14,887 nt of DNA. Origin: JAZGBC01 sp036444495. Its GTDB lineage: Bacteria > Pseudomonadota > Alphaproteobacteria > Kiloniellales > J153. Position numbers and translations under genes: made by a program. Below the pieces are notes generated by a model, which saw nothing but the letters and a program-made list of their open reading frames with translations, was not told the DNA's origin and ran no database searches. The DNA is taken from positions 1-14,887 of the forward strand of contig JAZGBC010000186.1 of assembly GCA_036444495.1 (NCBI GenBank). Direction: 5' to 3'. Below, piece by piece: positions 7,558 to 14,663 of this stretch (position 1 is the first letter of the stretch; each line of letters starts with the position of its first letter).

Positions 7558-8677
7558 GCACCAGATCGTCCCGGTGGATCAGCTCCTCCCGGCCACGGTA
7601 GCCCAGAATGGCCTCGATTTCACGGCTCTTGTGGCCGATGATCCGGCGCGCGTCCTCGACCGAATAGGCGATCAGGCCGCGCCCCACCTCGCGTCCGTCG
7701 GCGCCACGCACCAGCACGGCGTCCCCGCGCTGAAAGGCGCCCTCCACAGCGGTCACGCCGGCGGGCAGCAGGCTCTTGCCGGACCCGAGCGCCTTGATCG
7801 CCCCGTCGTCCAGGGTAACCGCGCCCGCGGGCTTGAGGCTGCCGGCGATGTAGCGCTTGCGCGCGGTCAGGGGGTTGACCTGGGACAGGAACCAGGTGGC
7901 CCGCTCGCCCATCTCGATCCGGGTGAGCGGATTGAGCACCCGGCCGTCGGCGATCACCATGCGGCAGCCGGCGGCCACCACGATGCGCGCGGCGGCCAGC
8001 TTGGTCACCATGCCGCCGGAGCTGTCGCCAGGGGAGGCCTTGCCCGCCATGGCTTCGATCTCGGCGGTGATCTCCGGCACCTCGGGGATGAATCCGGCAT
8101 CGGGATTGAGGCGCGGATCGGCGGTATAGAGCCCGTCGATGTCGGACAGCAGGACCAGGACATCCGCGTTCATCATGGCCGCCACCCGCGCCCCCAGGCG
8201 GTCGTTGTCGCCGAAGCGGATTTCGGCGGTGGCCACCGTGTCGTTCTCGTTGATGACCGGCACCGCGCCCATGCGCAGCAGGGTCGAGAGCGTGTTGCGC
8301 GCGTTCAGGTGCCGGCGCCGCTCCTCGGTGTCGTCGAGGGTGAGCAGGATCTGGGCCACCGTGATCTCGTGCCGGGCCAGGGCCTCCTGATAGGCGTGCG
8401 CCAGGCGGATCTGACCCGTCGCGGCCGCCGCCTGGCTTTCCTCCAGCCTGGGCTTGGCCTGCGTCAGCCCTAGATGGCGCCGGCCCACGGCGATGGCGCC
8501 CGAGGAGACGATAATTACTTCGGTGCCGCCCTCGTGCAGTGCCGCGACATCGTCGGCCAGGGCGTCCAGCCAGGTGCGGTGGATGGTCCCGGCCTCCTGC
8601 TCGACCAGGAGCGCCGAGCCGATCTTGACCACGATGCGCCGGGCCTTGCTCAGGCTGTGTCTGGCGTGCGGGCTCAT
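7526..8677 (-). CDS. proB: Glutamate 5-kinase with PUA domain; C-terminus altered by an inserted element
   Basis: ProB phosphorylates glutamate to gamma-glutamyl phosphate, the first and feedback-inhibited step of proline synthesis. The amino-acid-kinase domain covers about residues 10-255: IVVKIGSALLV, VSSGAIAVG, NENDTVATAEIRFGDNDRLGA, LLSDIDGLYTADPR and GDSSGGMVTKLAAA. A PUA domain follows at about 280-370 (RGDAVLVRGADGREVGRGL). The start is ATG 8677, overlapping the obgE stop as ATGA. The last nine residues (IPSLADNDP) and the TAG are read from the inverted repeat of the inserted element. Joining the two flanks with one TTA gives DLVL-CTA-AGA-TGA context, ending LVLR at 375 residues, so the native tail was one residue. 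The catalytic and PUA domains are complete, so activity is probably kept. Confidence 0.96.
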   Translation of the reverse strand: MSPHARHSLSKARRIVVKIGSALLVEQEAGTIHRTWLDALADDVAALHEGGTEVIIVSSGAIAVGRRHLGLTQAKPRLEESQAAAATGQIRLAHAYQEALARHEITVAQILLTLDDTEERRRHLNARNTLSTLLRMGAVPVINENDTVATAEIRFGDNDRLGARVAAMMNADVLVLLSDIDGLYTADPRLNPDAGFIPEVPEITAEIEAMAGKASPGDSSGGMVTKLAAARIVVAAGCRMVIADGRVLNPLTRIEMGERATWFLSQVNPLTARKRYIAGSLKPAGAVTLDDGAIKALGSGKSLLPAGVTAVEGAFQRGDAVLVRGADGREVGRGLIAYSVEDARRIIGHKSREIEAILGYRGREELIHRDDLVLIPSLADNDP

Positions 8678-9732
8678 GGCTGGTAGCCCTCTACCACCTC
8701 GCCCCGTGCCTGTGCGTCTTCCAAGCGAGCCTCGCGCGCGGCCAGCACGCGGGACAAAACGGCGGAGAGGAGCGCGGGCAGGCCCTCGCCGCTGACGCCG
8801 GAGATCGCGAAGATGTCCCGCACCTCGCAGCCGGCGGCCCGGGCCAGCGCCGCGCGCCTTTCCTCCCGCGTCTCCGCGTCGAGCGCATCCACTTTGTTGA
8901 GCGCGATCAGCTCCGCTTTGTCGTCCAGGCCGCCGCCGTAGGCGGATAGCTCCCCGCGCACCGTGCCATAGGCTTGGGCCACGTCGTCCTCGGTGCCGTC
9001 GATCAGGTGCAGCAGGGTTTCACAGCGCTCGATATGGCCGAGGAAGCGGTCGCCCAGGCCCGCGCCCCCGTGCGCGCCTTCGATCAGGCCGGGGATATCG
9101 GCGAGCACGAATTCCTCGCCCTCGGCGTAGACCACGCCGAGCGCCGGATGCAGGGTGGTGAAGGGGTAGTCCGCGATCTTGGGCCGGGCGCGCGAGACGG
9201 CGGACAGCAGAGTCGACTTGCCCGCATTGGGCAGGCCCACCAGGCCCGCGTCCGCGATCAGCTTGAGGCGCAGCCAGACCCAGCGCTCCTCGCCCGGCCG
9301 GCCGGGATCGGCGCGGCGCGGCGCGCGGTTGGTGGAAGACTTGTAATGCGCGTTGCCGAAACCCCCGTCGCCGCCCTTGAGCAGACGCAGACGCTGGCCG
9401 GGCTCGGTGAGGTCCGCCAACACCGTTACCCTGTCCGCATCCAGGACCTGGGTGCCCGCGGGCGCGCGGATGACCAGCGCCTTACCGGCGGCGCCGGTCA
9501 TGTCCTTGCCCTTGCCGCCTTCGCCGCGGGGCGCCTTGAAGTGCTGCCGGTAGCGGAAGTCGATCAGCGTATTCAGCCCCTCGGCCGCCTCCAGGATCAC
9601 GTCGCCGCCGCGTCCGCCGTTGCCGCCGTTGGGCCCGCCGAACTCGATGTACTTCTCGCGCCGGAAGCTCATGCAGCCGCGCCCGCCATCGCCGCTCTTG
9701 ATGAAGATCTTGGCCTCGTCGAGGAACTTCAT
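8674..9732 (-). CDS. obgE: GTPase Obg/CgtA, 50S ribosome assembly factor
   Basis: Obg is an essential GTPase that binds the 50S subunit and couples ribosome maturation to growth and stress. The 352 residues contain the glycine-rich Obg fold (about 1-158: MKFLDEAKIFIKSGDGG, PNGGNGGRGGDV, KGGDGGFGNAHYKSSTNRAP) and then the G domain. Its motifs are G1 GLPNAGKST at 166-174, TTLHPALG for switch I, ADIPGLIEGAHGGAGLG for G3, NKVD for G4 and an ISGVSGEGL segment for G5. The C-terminal extension after the G domain is short. The start ATG 9732 has only a weak ribosome binding site (AAAGAG). It lies 43 bases beyond the terminator that follows rpmA, yet no clear promoter is visible between them. It overlaps proB by 4 bases. 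Confidence 0.97.
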   Translation of the reverse strand: MKFLDEAKIFIKSGDGGRGCMSFRREKYIEFGGPNGGNGGRGGDVILEAAEGLNTLIDFRYRQHFKAPRGEGGKGKDMTGAAGKALVIRAPAGTQVLDADRVTVLADLTEPGQRLRLLKGGDGGFGNAHYKSSTNRAPRRADPGRPGEERWVWLRLKLIADAGLVGLPNAGKSTLLSAVSRARPKIADYPFTTLHPALGVVYAEGEEFVLADIPGLIEGAHGGAGLGDRFLGHIERCETLLHLIDGTEDDVAQAYGTVRGELSAYGGGLDDKAELIALNKVDALDAETREERRAALARAAGCEVRDIFAISGVSGEGLPALLSAVLSRVLAAREARLEDAQARGEVVEGYQP

Positions 9733-9774
9733 GGCTCTTTACATTCTAGGTCCGGGTTGGCCGGGATTCCGTGC

Positions 9775-9809
9775 AAATAAAAACGGGGGAACGGCAAGCC
9801 ATTCCCCCG
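9775..9809 (-). terminator. Rho-independent terminator after rpmA
   Basis: Read on the minus strand, an 8-bp perfect stem CGGGGGAA/TTCCCCCG (9802-9809 with 9784-9791) closes a 10-base loop. It is followed at once by TTTTTATTTG. It lies about 42 bases after the rpmA stop and separates the ribosomal-protein pair from obgE, although some read-through is likely because no strong obgE promoter is seen. Confidence 0.85.
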
Positions 9810-9851
9810 GAACCTTCCATACCCTCGGGTGGCCGAGGGCCGGGGTGTCCG

Positions 9852-10109
9852 TCAGCTCGGCGGCACCACGGAAACGTAGGTCCGTCCGCCCTTCTTGCGC
9901 TGGAATTGCACCTGGCCTTCGTTGAGCGCGAAGAGGGTGTGGTCGCGGCCCATGCCCACGCCCATGCCGGGATGAAACTTGGTGCCGCGCTGGCGCACGA
10001 GGATGTTGCCGGGAATGGCCCGCTCGCCGCCGAACAGCTTGACGCCCAGGCGGCGGCCGGCCGAATCGCGCCCGTTGCGTGAGCTGCCGCCAGCTTTCTT
10101 GTGGGCCAT
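9852..10109 (-). CDS. rpmA: 50S ribosomal protein L27
   Basis: L27 reaches the peptidyl-transferase centre and helps place tRNA. The 85 residues begin MAHKKAGGSSRNGRDS, the universal L27 start without the cleavable N-terminal extension found in Firmicutes. They continue with GVKLFGGERAIPGNILVRQRGTKF and HPGMGVGMGRDHTLFAL. Length is normal. It follows rplU by 6 bases and shares its promoter; a terminator lies just downstream. Confidence 0.98.
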   Translation of the reverse strand: MAHKKAGGSSRNGRDSAGRRLGVKLFGGERAIPGNILVRQRGTKFHPGMGVGMGRDHTLFALNEGQVQFQRKKGGRTYVSVVPPS

Positions 10110-10115
10110 GGCGTC

Positions 10116-10691
10116 CTATTCCTTTTTCTTCGTCTTCTTCGCGGCCTTTTTGGCCGAGGACTTCTTGGCAGGCGCTTTCTTGGCGGCGGCCTTCTTCGGC
10201 GCCGCCTTCTTGGCCGGGGCTTTCTTGGCGGCAGCCTTCTTCGGCGCCGTCTTCTTGGATTCCGGCTTCTCGGCGGCCTTCTTCTCGGCCTTCTTCTTCG
10301 CGGCTTCCTTGGGGGCCGGCTCTGCCTTTTCGGGGGCCGGCGCCTTGGCGGCGGGCTTGGCCTTGGAGGGCTTCTTGCCGTCGGTCAGGATCTCGGTCAC
10401 GCGCAGCACCGTGAGCGCCTGGCGGTGGCCGTTGCGCCGGCGGTGGTTCTTGCGGCGCTTTTTCTTGAAAACGATGATCTTGTCGTCGCGAGTCTGTTCC
10501 AGCACCTCGGCGGCCACGGCCGCGCCCTCGACCGATGGCGCTCCCAGGGTGACGCCTTTCTCCGAGCCCAGCATGAGCACGGGCCCGAGCTCGACGATCT
10601 CGCCGGGCTGACCCGCGAGCTTCTCCACCCGGAGGATGTCGTCGGGAGCGACTTTGTACTGTTTTCCGCCGCTGCGGATGACTGCGAACAT
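10116..10691 (-). CDS. rplU: 50S ribosomal protein L21 with long lysine/alanine-rich C-terminal tail
   Basis: L21 is an early-binding large-subunit protein near 23S rRNA domain I and L20. Residues 1-104 are the normal domain (MFAVIRSGGKQYKV, VFKKKRRKNHRRRNGHRQ, LTVLRVTEI). Residues 105-191 are an added tail almost entirely of Lys, Ala, Pro and Glu, like histone H1 or bacterial HU-type extensions. The tail contains two tandem 15-residue copies of APKKAAAKKAPAKK(A/S), residues 149-163 and 164-178, mirrored by a 45-bp DNA tandem (10158-10202 and 10203-10247). Extended L21 tails are known in some alphaproteobacteria; their role is unknown to me. The gene starts about 60 bases downstream of a strong promoter, and its ribosome binding site is poor. 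Confidence 0.97.
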   Translation of the reverse strand: MFAVIRSGGKQYKVAPDDILRVEKLAGQPGEIVELGPVLMLGSEKGVTLGAPSVEGAAVAAEVLEQTRDDKIIVFKKKRRKNHRRRNGHRQALTVLRVTEILTDGKKPSKAKPAAKAPAPEKAEPAPKEAAKKKAEKKAAEKPESKKTAPKKAAAKKAPAKKAAPKKAAAKKAPAKKSSAKKAAKKTKKKE

Positions 10692-10759
10692 GTTGATTTA
10701 CTTGGAGTTTCTATGCACAACAGGGCCGCGGACCCCGGGGCCTGCGGCCGACGGCGCGG

Positions 10760-10787
10760 ACTATAGCGCCCCGGCCGGGGCTGTCAA
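10760..10787 (-). promoter_or_regulatory. Sigma-70-type promoter for rplU-rpmA with palindromic spacer
   Basis: On the minus strand TTGACA (10782-10787) and TATAGT (10760-10765) are separated by 16 bases. Transcription would begin near 10753, giving a leader of about 60 bases before rplU. The spacer contains a perfect 14-bp palindrome, GCCCCGGCCGGGGC (10768-10781), which could be an operator or a chance GC-rich symmetry. Confidence 0.75.
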
Positions 10788-10897
10788 CGCCTTTCCAAGC
10801 ATCTCAGGCGCTTACCGGACGCTCGCATCCCCGGAGCCGCCCTCCGGCGGCGCTGCCCGGTTCGCCGGCCCTCCCCTCGCTTGCGGGGGGTAGGGCC

Positions 10898-10927
10898 TTG
10901 CGTTAGGGTCGCGCCGGCCCACATAAG
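10898..10927 (+). promoter_or_regulatory. Candidate promoter for tRNA-Ser
   Basis: TTGCGT (10898-10903) and CATAAG (10922-10927) are 18 bases apart, about 36 bases before the tRNA 5' end. Both hexamers are imperfect, so this is a suggestion from position and partial match only. The rest of the 10692-10963 interval shows only GC-rich sequence and the divergent rplU promoter. Confidence 0.35.
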
Positions 10928-10963
10928 GGCCGGTCCCGCCCTGACAAGGGGACGCGTCTGCTC

Positions 10964-11053
10964 GGAGGGGTGCCGGAGTGGTCGAACGGGGCGGTCTCGA
11001 AAACCGTTGTACGCGTGAGCGTACCGTGGGTTCGAATCCCACCCCCTCCGCCA
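10964..11053 (+). tRNA. tRNA-Ser (anticodon CGA)
   Basis: This is a complete 90-base class II tRNA. The acceptor arm GGAGGGG (10964-10970) pairs with CCCCTCC (11043-11049), followed by discriminator G and an encoded CCA (11051-11053). The D arm has the tRNA-Ser sequence GCCGGAGTGG. The anticodon loop CTCGAAA places CGA at 10998-11000, so it reads UCG. The long variable arm ACGCGTGAGCGTA and T arm GGTTCGAATCC are typical. It is the only plus-strand gene in the chromosomal part, and it lies next to the IS and accessory block; tRNA-Ser genes are common integration sites, but no second copy of its 3' end is present in the window. Confidence 0.97.
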
Positions 11054-11293
11054 GCCATAAGTCATTGTTATAGAACGGTTTTCCAGGGAACAATATGGAT
11101 TCGAACTTGCCCCGAAACTTCCGGGGCTTACGCCCGATGCGCTTTTCCGTTGTGGCCTACTGAGACCGGTCTGGTCCGGCCAACGGGGTGCTCATATCGC
11201 AAAAGTCTCTTACGCCGGTTTTGGTGGTACGGCTAAAGGCGCGTTGGCGTGACACCGTCGGCCGGAATGTGGGTCGGTTTCACGCGGGAAAAC
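11054..11293. other. Intergenic segment between tRNA-Ser and the IS, possible gene remnant
   Basis: No gene is recognised here. Composition is less GC-rich than the housekeeping block. One plus-strand frame stays open for about 70 codons and stops at TGA 11249-11251, ending VSYAGFGGTAKGALA. It has no ATG/GTG/TTG near its beginning, so it could be the decayed end of a gene or chance. A small CCCC...GGGG hairpin (around 11110-11126) follows the tRNA, without a T-run. Confidence 0.4.
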
Positions 11294-12100
11294 GGCATTG
11301 TCACGTTAACTGGACTGGCGTCTGAATGTTGCCCCGAAGTAGCCTCTCGGCATGCAAAACATTTCCTTCAAGCGCCATCGCTTCCCACCTGAAGTTATCC
11401 GCCATGCCGTATGGCTCTATGCTCGCTTCACATTGAGCTATAGGGATGTTGAAGATCTGCTCGCAGAGCGCGGTCTGTATGTTTCCTATGAAACCGCCCG
11501 GCGCTGGTTTCTGAAGTTTGGCGGGCCAATCGCCCGTAATTTGAGTAGCAATCGACCGACGCCTAGTGATTACTGGCATCTGGATGAGATGGTGATCGTG
11601 ATCCGCAGGAAGCGGTACTGGTTATGGCGTGCTGTCGATAATGAAGGCGAGGTTCTCGACTTTCTGGTTCAACCAAAACGTAACGCCAGAGCGGCTTTAA
11701 AGCTGATGCGAAAGCTGTTGCGGAAACAGGGTTGGGTACCGACCCGGATCGTGACCGACAAGCTAAGGTCCTACTACGTTGCCTTTGGAATTCTCGGTCT
11801 GACCGCAGAACATATCGACAATAAGCGGTCAAACAATCGTGCCGAGAACTCATATCAGCCGGTGCGGCGACGAGAACGGAAGATGCAACGATTCAAGTCC
11901 CCAGGCTCCGCCCAACGATTTCTCAATATTCAATCCGCCACGTACAACACGTTCTATTTTCAGCGTCACCTTATCAACCGCTCAATGTTCAAGTTGTATC
12001 GTTCCGAAGCATTCGATTTATGGGAAAGTGCGGCCGCGGCTGCGTGAAAATCCTCAGCCAGAAATGTCTGTGTCGACCGGTCGTTTAACGTGACAATGCC
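11294..12100 (+). mobile_element. Complete IS6-family insertion sequence, 807 bp, no target duplication
   Basis: The ends are perfect 16-bp inverted repeats: GGCATTGTCACGTTAA at 11294-11309 and TTAACGTGACAATGCC at 12085-12100. The GGCA-TTG start and 0.8-kb length are typical of the IS6/IS26 family. One transposase fills the interior. IS6 elements normally make 8-bp target duplications, but the flanks here are GGGAAAAC on the left and CCTTTGTG on the right, which do not match. This suggests deletion, inversion or recombination between copies after insertion. Its lower GC content differs from all surrounding genes. Confidence 0.93.
11352..12047 (+). CDS. IS6-family DDE transposase
   Basis: This 231-residue transposase is full length for the family. 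An N-terminal helix-turn-helix region (about 10-55: FPPEVIRHAVWLYARF, LSYRDVEDLLAERG, VSYETARRWFLKFG) should bind the ends. The catalytic domain carries Asp78 in YWHLDEM, Asp136 in RIVTDKLRSY and Glu165 in NNRAENSYQPVRRRER, followed by MQRFKSPGSAQRFL, the conserved end of IS6 proteins. No frameshift or premature stop is seen, so it is probably active. There is no strong ribosome binding site before the ATG. A few codons of Ala repeats end the protein. Confidence 0.95.
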   Translation: MQNISFKRHRFPPEVIRHAVWLYARFTLSYRDVEDLLAERGLYVSYETARRWFLKFGGPIARNLSSNRPTPSDYWHLDEMVIVIRRKRYWLWRAVDNEGEVLDFLVQPKRNARAALKLMRKLLRKQGWVPTRIVTDKLRSYYVAFGILGLTAEHIDNKRSNNRAENSYQPVRRRERKMQRFKSPGSAQRFLNIQSATYNTFYFQRHLINRSMFKLYRSEAFDLWESAAAAA

Positions 12101-12160
12101 CCTTTGTGGGAGGGAGCGTAGACAACCGTATCCTCGCGCCAAACCGCTCGCCGCGGCCTG

Positions 12161-14218
12161 CTACACCGTCACGTGCTCATGTCGGAAGGGCATCTTGCTC
12201 GGATCCGGTGCGTCAAGCTCCTGGGCGTAGCGATGCCCGGCATGGACCGCCGCGGCGATGATCGCCGGGGCGTCGCAATCGCCGATCCGGGACAGCGATT
12301 TTGGCGCGGCCGGGGCTCCCGCCTCCATGCGTTCGGTGAGCGCCCGGTAGAGCCCGTCGTTGGGCCGGCGCGCCGTAACCATCACGACCGAGTCCGCCGC
12401 GATGCGGCCTCCGCGTCCGGTGTAGGTGCAGGCGATCGTCGCTTCCCGGCCATCGAAAGCCGAAAGTGCGTGGGCCGTGACGATCTCGACCCCAAGCTCC
12501 AACAGCCGCCGCTGGGTGCGGATCTGCTCGGCCGTGAAGCTGCTCCAGGCGCCGACCCTGTTCTCGGGCGTCACCAGGGTGACCGCCGCTCCCTCGGCAC
12601 GGAGCCGCTCCGCGACCACGGCGCCCATGTAGTAGTGGTCGTCGTCGAACACCACGACCCGGCCTTCGGGCAGGCGTCCGGCCATAATGTCGTCGGGGGT
12701 GAAAATCCGTTCCGGCGGTCCAGGCTCGGTGATCCCCTCGATATGGAAGCGGCCGAAGCCGTCGCGCCGCCAAGTAGCGCCGGTCGCGATCGCCACGTGG
12801 TCGGCACCGACGTCGAGTACCGCGTCCGCGTCGAGCTCGCTTTCCCGGTACACCTCGACGTTGGCCATGCGCCCGATCTGCTGGACTCGGTAGTCGCGCA
12901 CGCGCGCCCACTCGCTGAGTCCCGGCAGGCGCGACTCCACTGTCACCCGGCCGCCCAACTCGCGGGCCGCCTCGGCGAGCGTCACGGCATAGCCGCGCTG
13001 GCCAAGCGCGCGCGCCGCTTCGAGTCCGGCCGGCCCCGCGCCGACGATCAAGACCTTGGCGTCCGAGCCCTTGGGCGCGATCCGTTCGGGGTGCCAGCCG
13101 CGCCGCCGTTCCTCGCCCACGGCCGGGTTCTGAGTGCAACGGATCGGCACGCTCTTGCCGTCGCCGACGTAACAGACGTTGCAGCCGATGCACTCGCGGA
13201 TGTCGTCGATACGGCCCTCCTCGATCTTCCTGGGCAGGAAAGGATCGGCGATCGAGGGCCGCGCGGCGCCGATCAAATCGACGATGCCGCGGCGCACCTG
13301 ACCGGCCAGGGTGTCGGGCGAGGTGAAGCGGCCGACCGTCACCACCGGCTTCGAAGTGACCGACTTGACGTAAGCCATGTAAGGCTCCAGCGCGCCCTCC
13401 TTGACGAAGCGCGAGACGCCCATCTCGTAGGAATAGTCGGCGATGTTGATGTCCCAGAGGTCGGGCAGCTCGCTCAGCAGCGCGAGCATGTCGCGGCGCT
13501 CGTCATGAACCGGGACGCCGTCCTCGCCGATCCGCTCGTCCGCCGAGAAGCGGACCGCGACCGCGCAGTCGCCGCCGACCGCCTCCTTGGTGTCCTCGAT
13601 CACCTCGCGGACCAGCCGGACCCGGTTTTCCAGGCTGCCGCCGTACTCGTCCGTACGGCTGTTGGTCCGCGGCGACAGGAAATGGGATAGCAGGTAGCCA
13701 TGGGTGGCATAGACGTAGACGATGTCGAATCCCGCCTGTTTGGCGCGCTTTGCCGCTTGCCGGTGCCATCCCCTGAACTCGCGGATGTCCGCCTTGTCCA
13801 TGGCCCGGGTTTGAAAGGGATCGCCGGCGATGTTCGGGATGCTGGCCACGTCCATGGAGACTTCGCGGCTGTACAGATTGGCCGTGCGCGCGCCGCCGAA
13901 CCAGAGCTCTACGCCGGCCAGCGCGCCGTGCGCGTGCACCGCCTCGGTCATCAGCGCATTGGCCTTGACGTCGGCCTCGTCCCAGAGGCTGGCGTAAAGG
14001 TACGGCAGGTCGTCGGAGGCCGGATGGATCGAGCAGTACTCGGTGCAGACCACGCCCCAGCCGCCCTCCGCCTTGATACCGCGCAGCGCCGCCAGCATGC
14101 GCGGCCGGAGCCAGCCGAGGCCGGTGCAGTGGGGCACCTGATAGAAACGGTTCTTGGCGGTCACCGGGCCGATCCGAACCGGCTCGAACAGGATGTCGTA
14201 ACGGGGGTCGCGCGCCAT
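12161..14218 (-). CDS. Trimethylamine-dehydrogenase-type FMN/4Fe-4S flavoprotein, amine substrate uncertain
   Basis: The 685 residues match the TMADH/dimethylamine/histamine dehydrogenase family throughout, from DILFEPVRIGP to the ADP-binding C-terminal half. Cys31 in FYQVPHC corresponds to TMADH Cys30, which binds FMN covalently. Tyr61 (TEYCSI), Tyr170/His173 (YVYATHGY) and Trp255 (DLWDI) match active-site residues. Cys343, 346, 349 and 361 (CIGCNVC...CTQN) should hold 4Fe-4S. VLIVGAGPAGLEAA at 389-402 starts the nucleotide-fold domain. Family members oxidatively demethylate or deaminate amines and pass electrons to ETF or another carrier. Asp353 replaces the TMADH aromatic-box Trp355, so trimethylamine is not the expected substrate; histamine dehydrogenase has, as I recall, Asp there. 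The start is ATG 14218, 5 bases after the cupin stop. A 2-enoate/enone reductase role is less likely given the covalent-FMN Cys. Confidence 0.88.
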   Translation of the reverse strand: MARDPRYDILFEPVRIGPVTAKNRFYQVPHCTGLGWLRPRMLAALRGIKAEGGWGVVCTEYCSIHPASDDLPYLYASLWDEADVKANALMTEAVHAHGALAGVELWFGGARTANLYSREVSMDVASIPNIAGDPFQTRAMDKADIREFRGWHRQAAKRAKQAGFDIVYVYATHGYLLSHFLSPRTNSRTDEYGGSLENRVRLVREVIEDTKEAVGGDCAVAVRFSADERIGEDGVPVHDERRDMLALLSELPDLWDINIADYSYEMGVSRFVKEGALEPYMAYVKSVTSKPVVTVGRFTSPDTLAGQVRRGIVDLIGAARPSIADPFLPRKIEEGRIDDIRECIGCNVCYVGDGKSVPIRCTQNPAVGEERRRGWHPERIAPKGSDAKVLIVGAGPAGLEAARALGQRGYAVTLAEAARELGGRVTVESRLPGLSEWARVRDYRVQQIGRMANVEVYRESELDADAVLDVGADHVAIATGATWRRDGFGRFHIEGITEPGPPERIFTPDDIMAGRLPEGRVVVFDDDHYYMGAVVAERLRAEGAAVTLVTPENRVGAWSSFTAEQIRTQRRLLELGVEIVTAHALSAFDGREATIACTYTGRGGRIAADSVVMVTARRPNDGLYRALTERMEAGAPAAPKSLSRIGDCDAPAIIAAAVHAGHRYAQELDAPDPSKMPFRHEHVTV

Positions 14219-14223
14219 CGGAT

Positions 14224-14610
14224 CTACGGCCCCGCGGCGGCGGCGTCGAAGATGACGTAATACTTGCGCGTGGTTTCCGGCATGTGCCAGGTACACTTCA
14301 GGCCCTTGGGGATCACGAAACTATCGCCTGGCTTGAACGTCTCCGCGTGGCCCTCCGCATCGGTCACGACGACCGTTCCACTCAGGATGAAGCAGAACTC
14401 ATCAACCGGATAGCTGTCGATCCGGGAGGTGCAGGGCGTGCACTCCCAAACCCCGGCCGTGAGCTGTCCGGTGCTATCGGCGAAATAGTTATGGCCGATT
14501 TCGGTCGGATCGCCCTCGATGACGTTTTCGCTCTCCAAATGGCCCCAGAACGTGAGGCCCGTCTGCTCGGGACCGTCGCGGTTAAAGCGGATGACAGACA
14601 TTTTCGCCAT
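14224..14610 (-). CDS. Small Cupin_3 (DUF861) domain protein
   Basis: This 128-residue protein is a single cupin barrel. Visible motifs are WECTPC (55-60), YPVDEFCFILSGTVVV (67-82), EGHAETFKPGDSFVIPKG (87-103) and CTWHMPETTRKYYVIF (106-121), which fit the Cupin_3 family found with EutQ-like and ureidoglycine-related proteins. The metal-ligand histidines of classical cupins are not evident, so a binding or sensing role is as likely as catalysis. I chose ATG 14610 because AGGGAG lies 6 bases upstream; an in-frame TTG at 14616 overlaps that site. It lies between two homologous flavoprotein genes on the same strand, 5 bases before the downstream one, so it probably acts on the same substrate or product. 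Exact function is not recognised. Confidence 0.88.
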   Translation of the reverse strand: MAKMSVIRFNRDGPEQTGLTFWGHLESENVIEGDPTEIGHNYFADSTGQLTAGVWECTPCTSRIDSYPVDEFCFILSGTVVVTDAEGHAETFKPGDSFVIPKGLKCTWHMPETTRKYYVIFDAAAAGP

Positions 14611-14663
14611 GCTCAACTCCCTGTTCTTTCGGCGCCCTCCATCAGCGGGTGCGCTTCCCGTCC

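Noticed and set aside
7257..7641. Several short frames across the proB-proA intergenic element
   Set aside because: They read through inverted repeats, have no recognisable domain and mirror each other on both strands.
9733..9776. Promoter for obgE (TTGCAC and TAGAAT)
   Set aside because: The two hexamers are 22 bases apart, too far for a normal sigma-70 promoter.
11028..11053. tRNA-Ser 3' end as an integrase attachment site
   Set aside because: No integrase and no repeat of the tRNA 3' sequence occur in the window, so integration there cannot be supported.
10784..11093. Two minus-strand frames containing GWDSNPRY-like and GVGFEPTV-like stretches
   Set aside because: These are the well-known false peptides from the antisense strand of a tRNA-Ser gene.
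10970..11236. Plus-strand frame starting MPEWSNGAVSKTVV
   Set aside because: Its N-terminal part is a translation of the tRNA-Ser gene, a common annotation artefact; no independent protein features.
11301..11853. Minus-strand frames within the IS
   Set aside because: They are antisense to an intact transposase and show no domain features.
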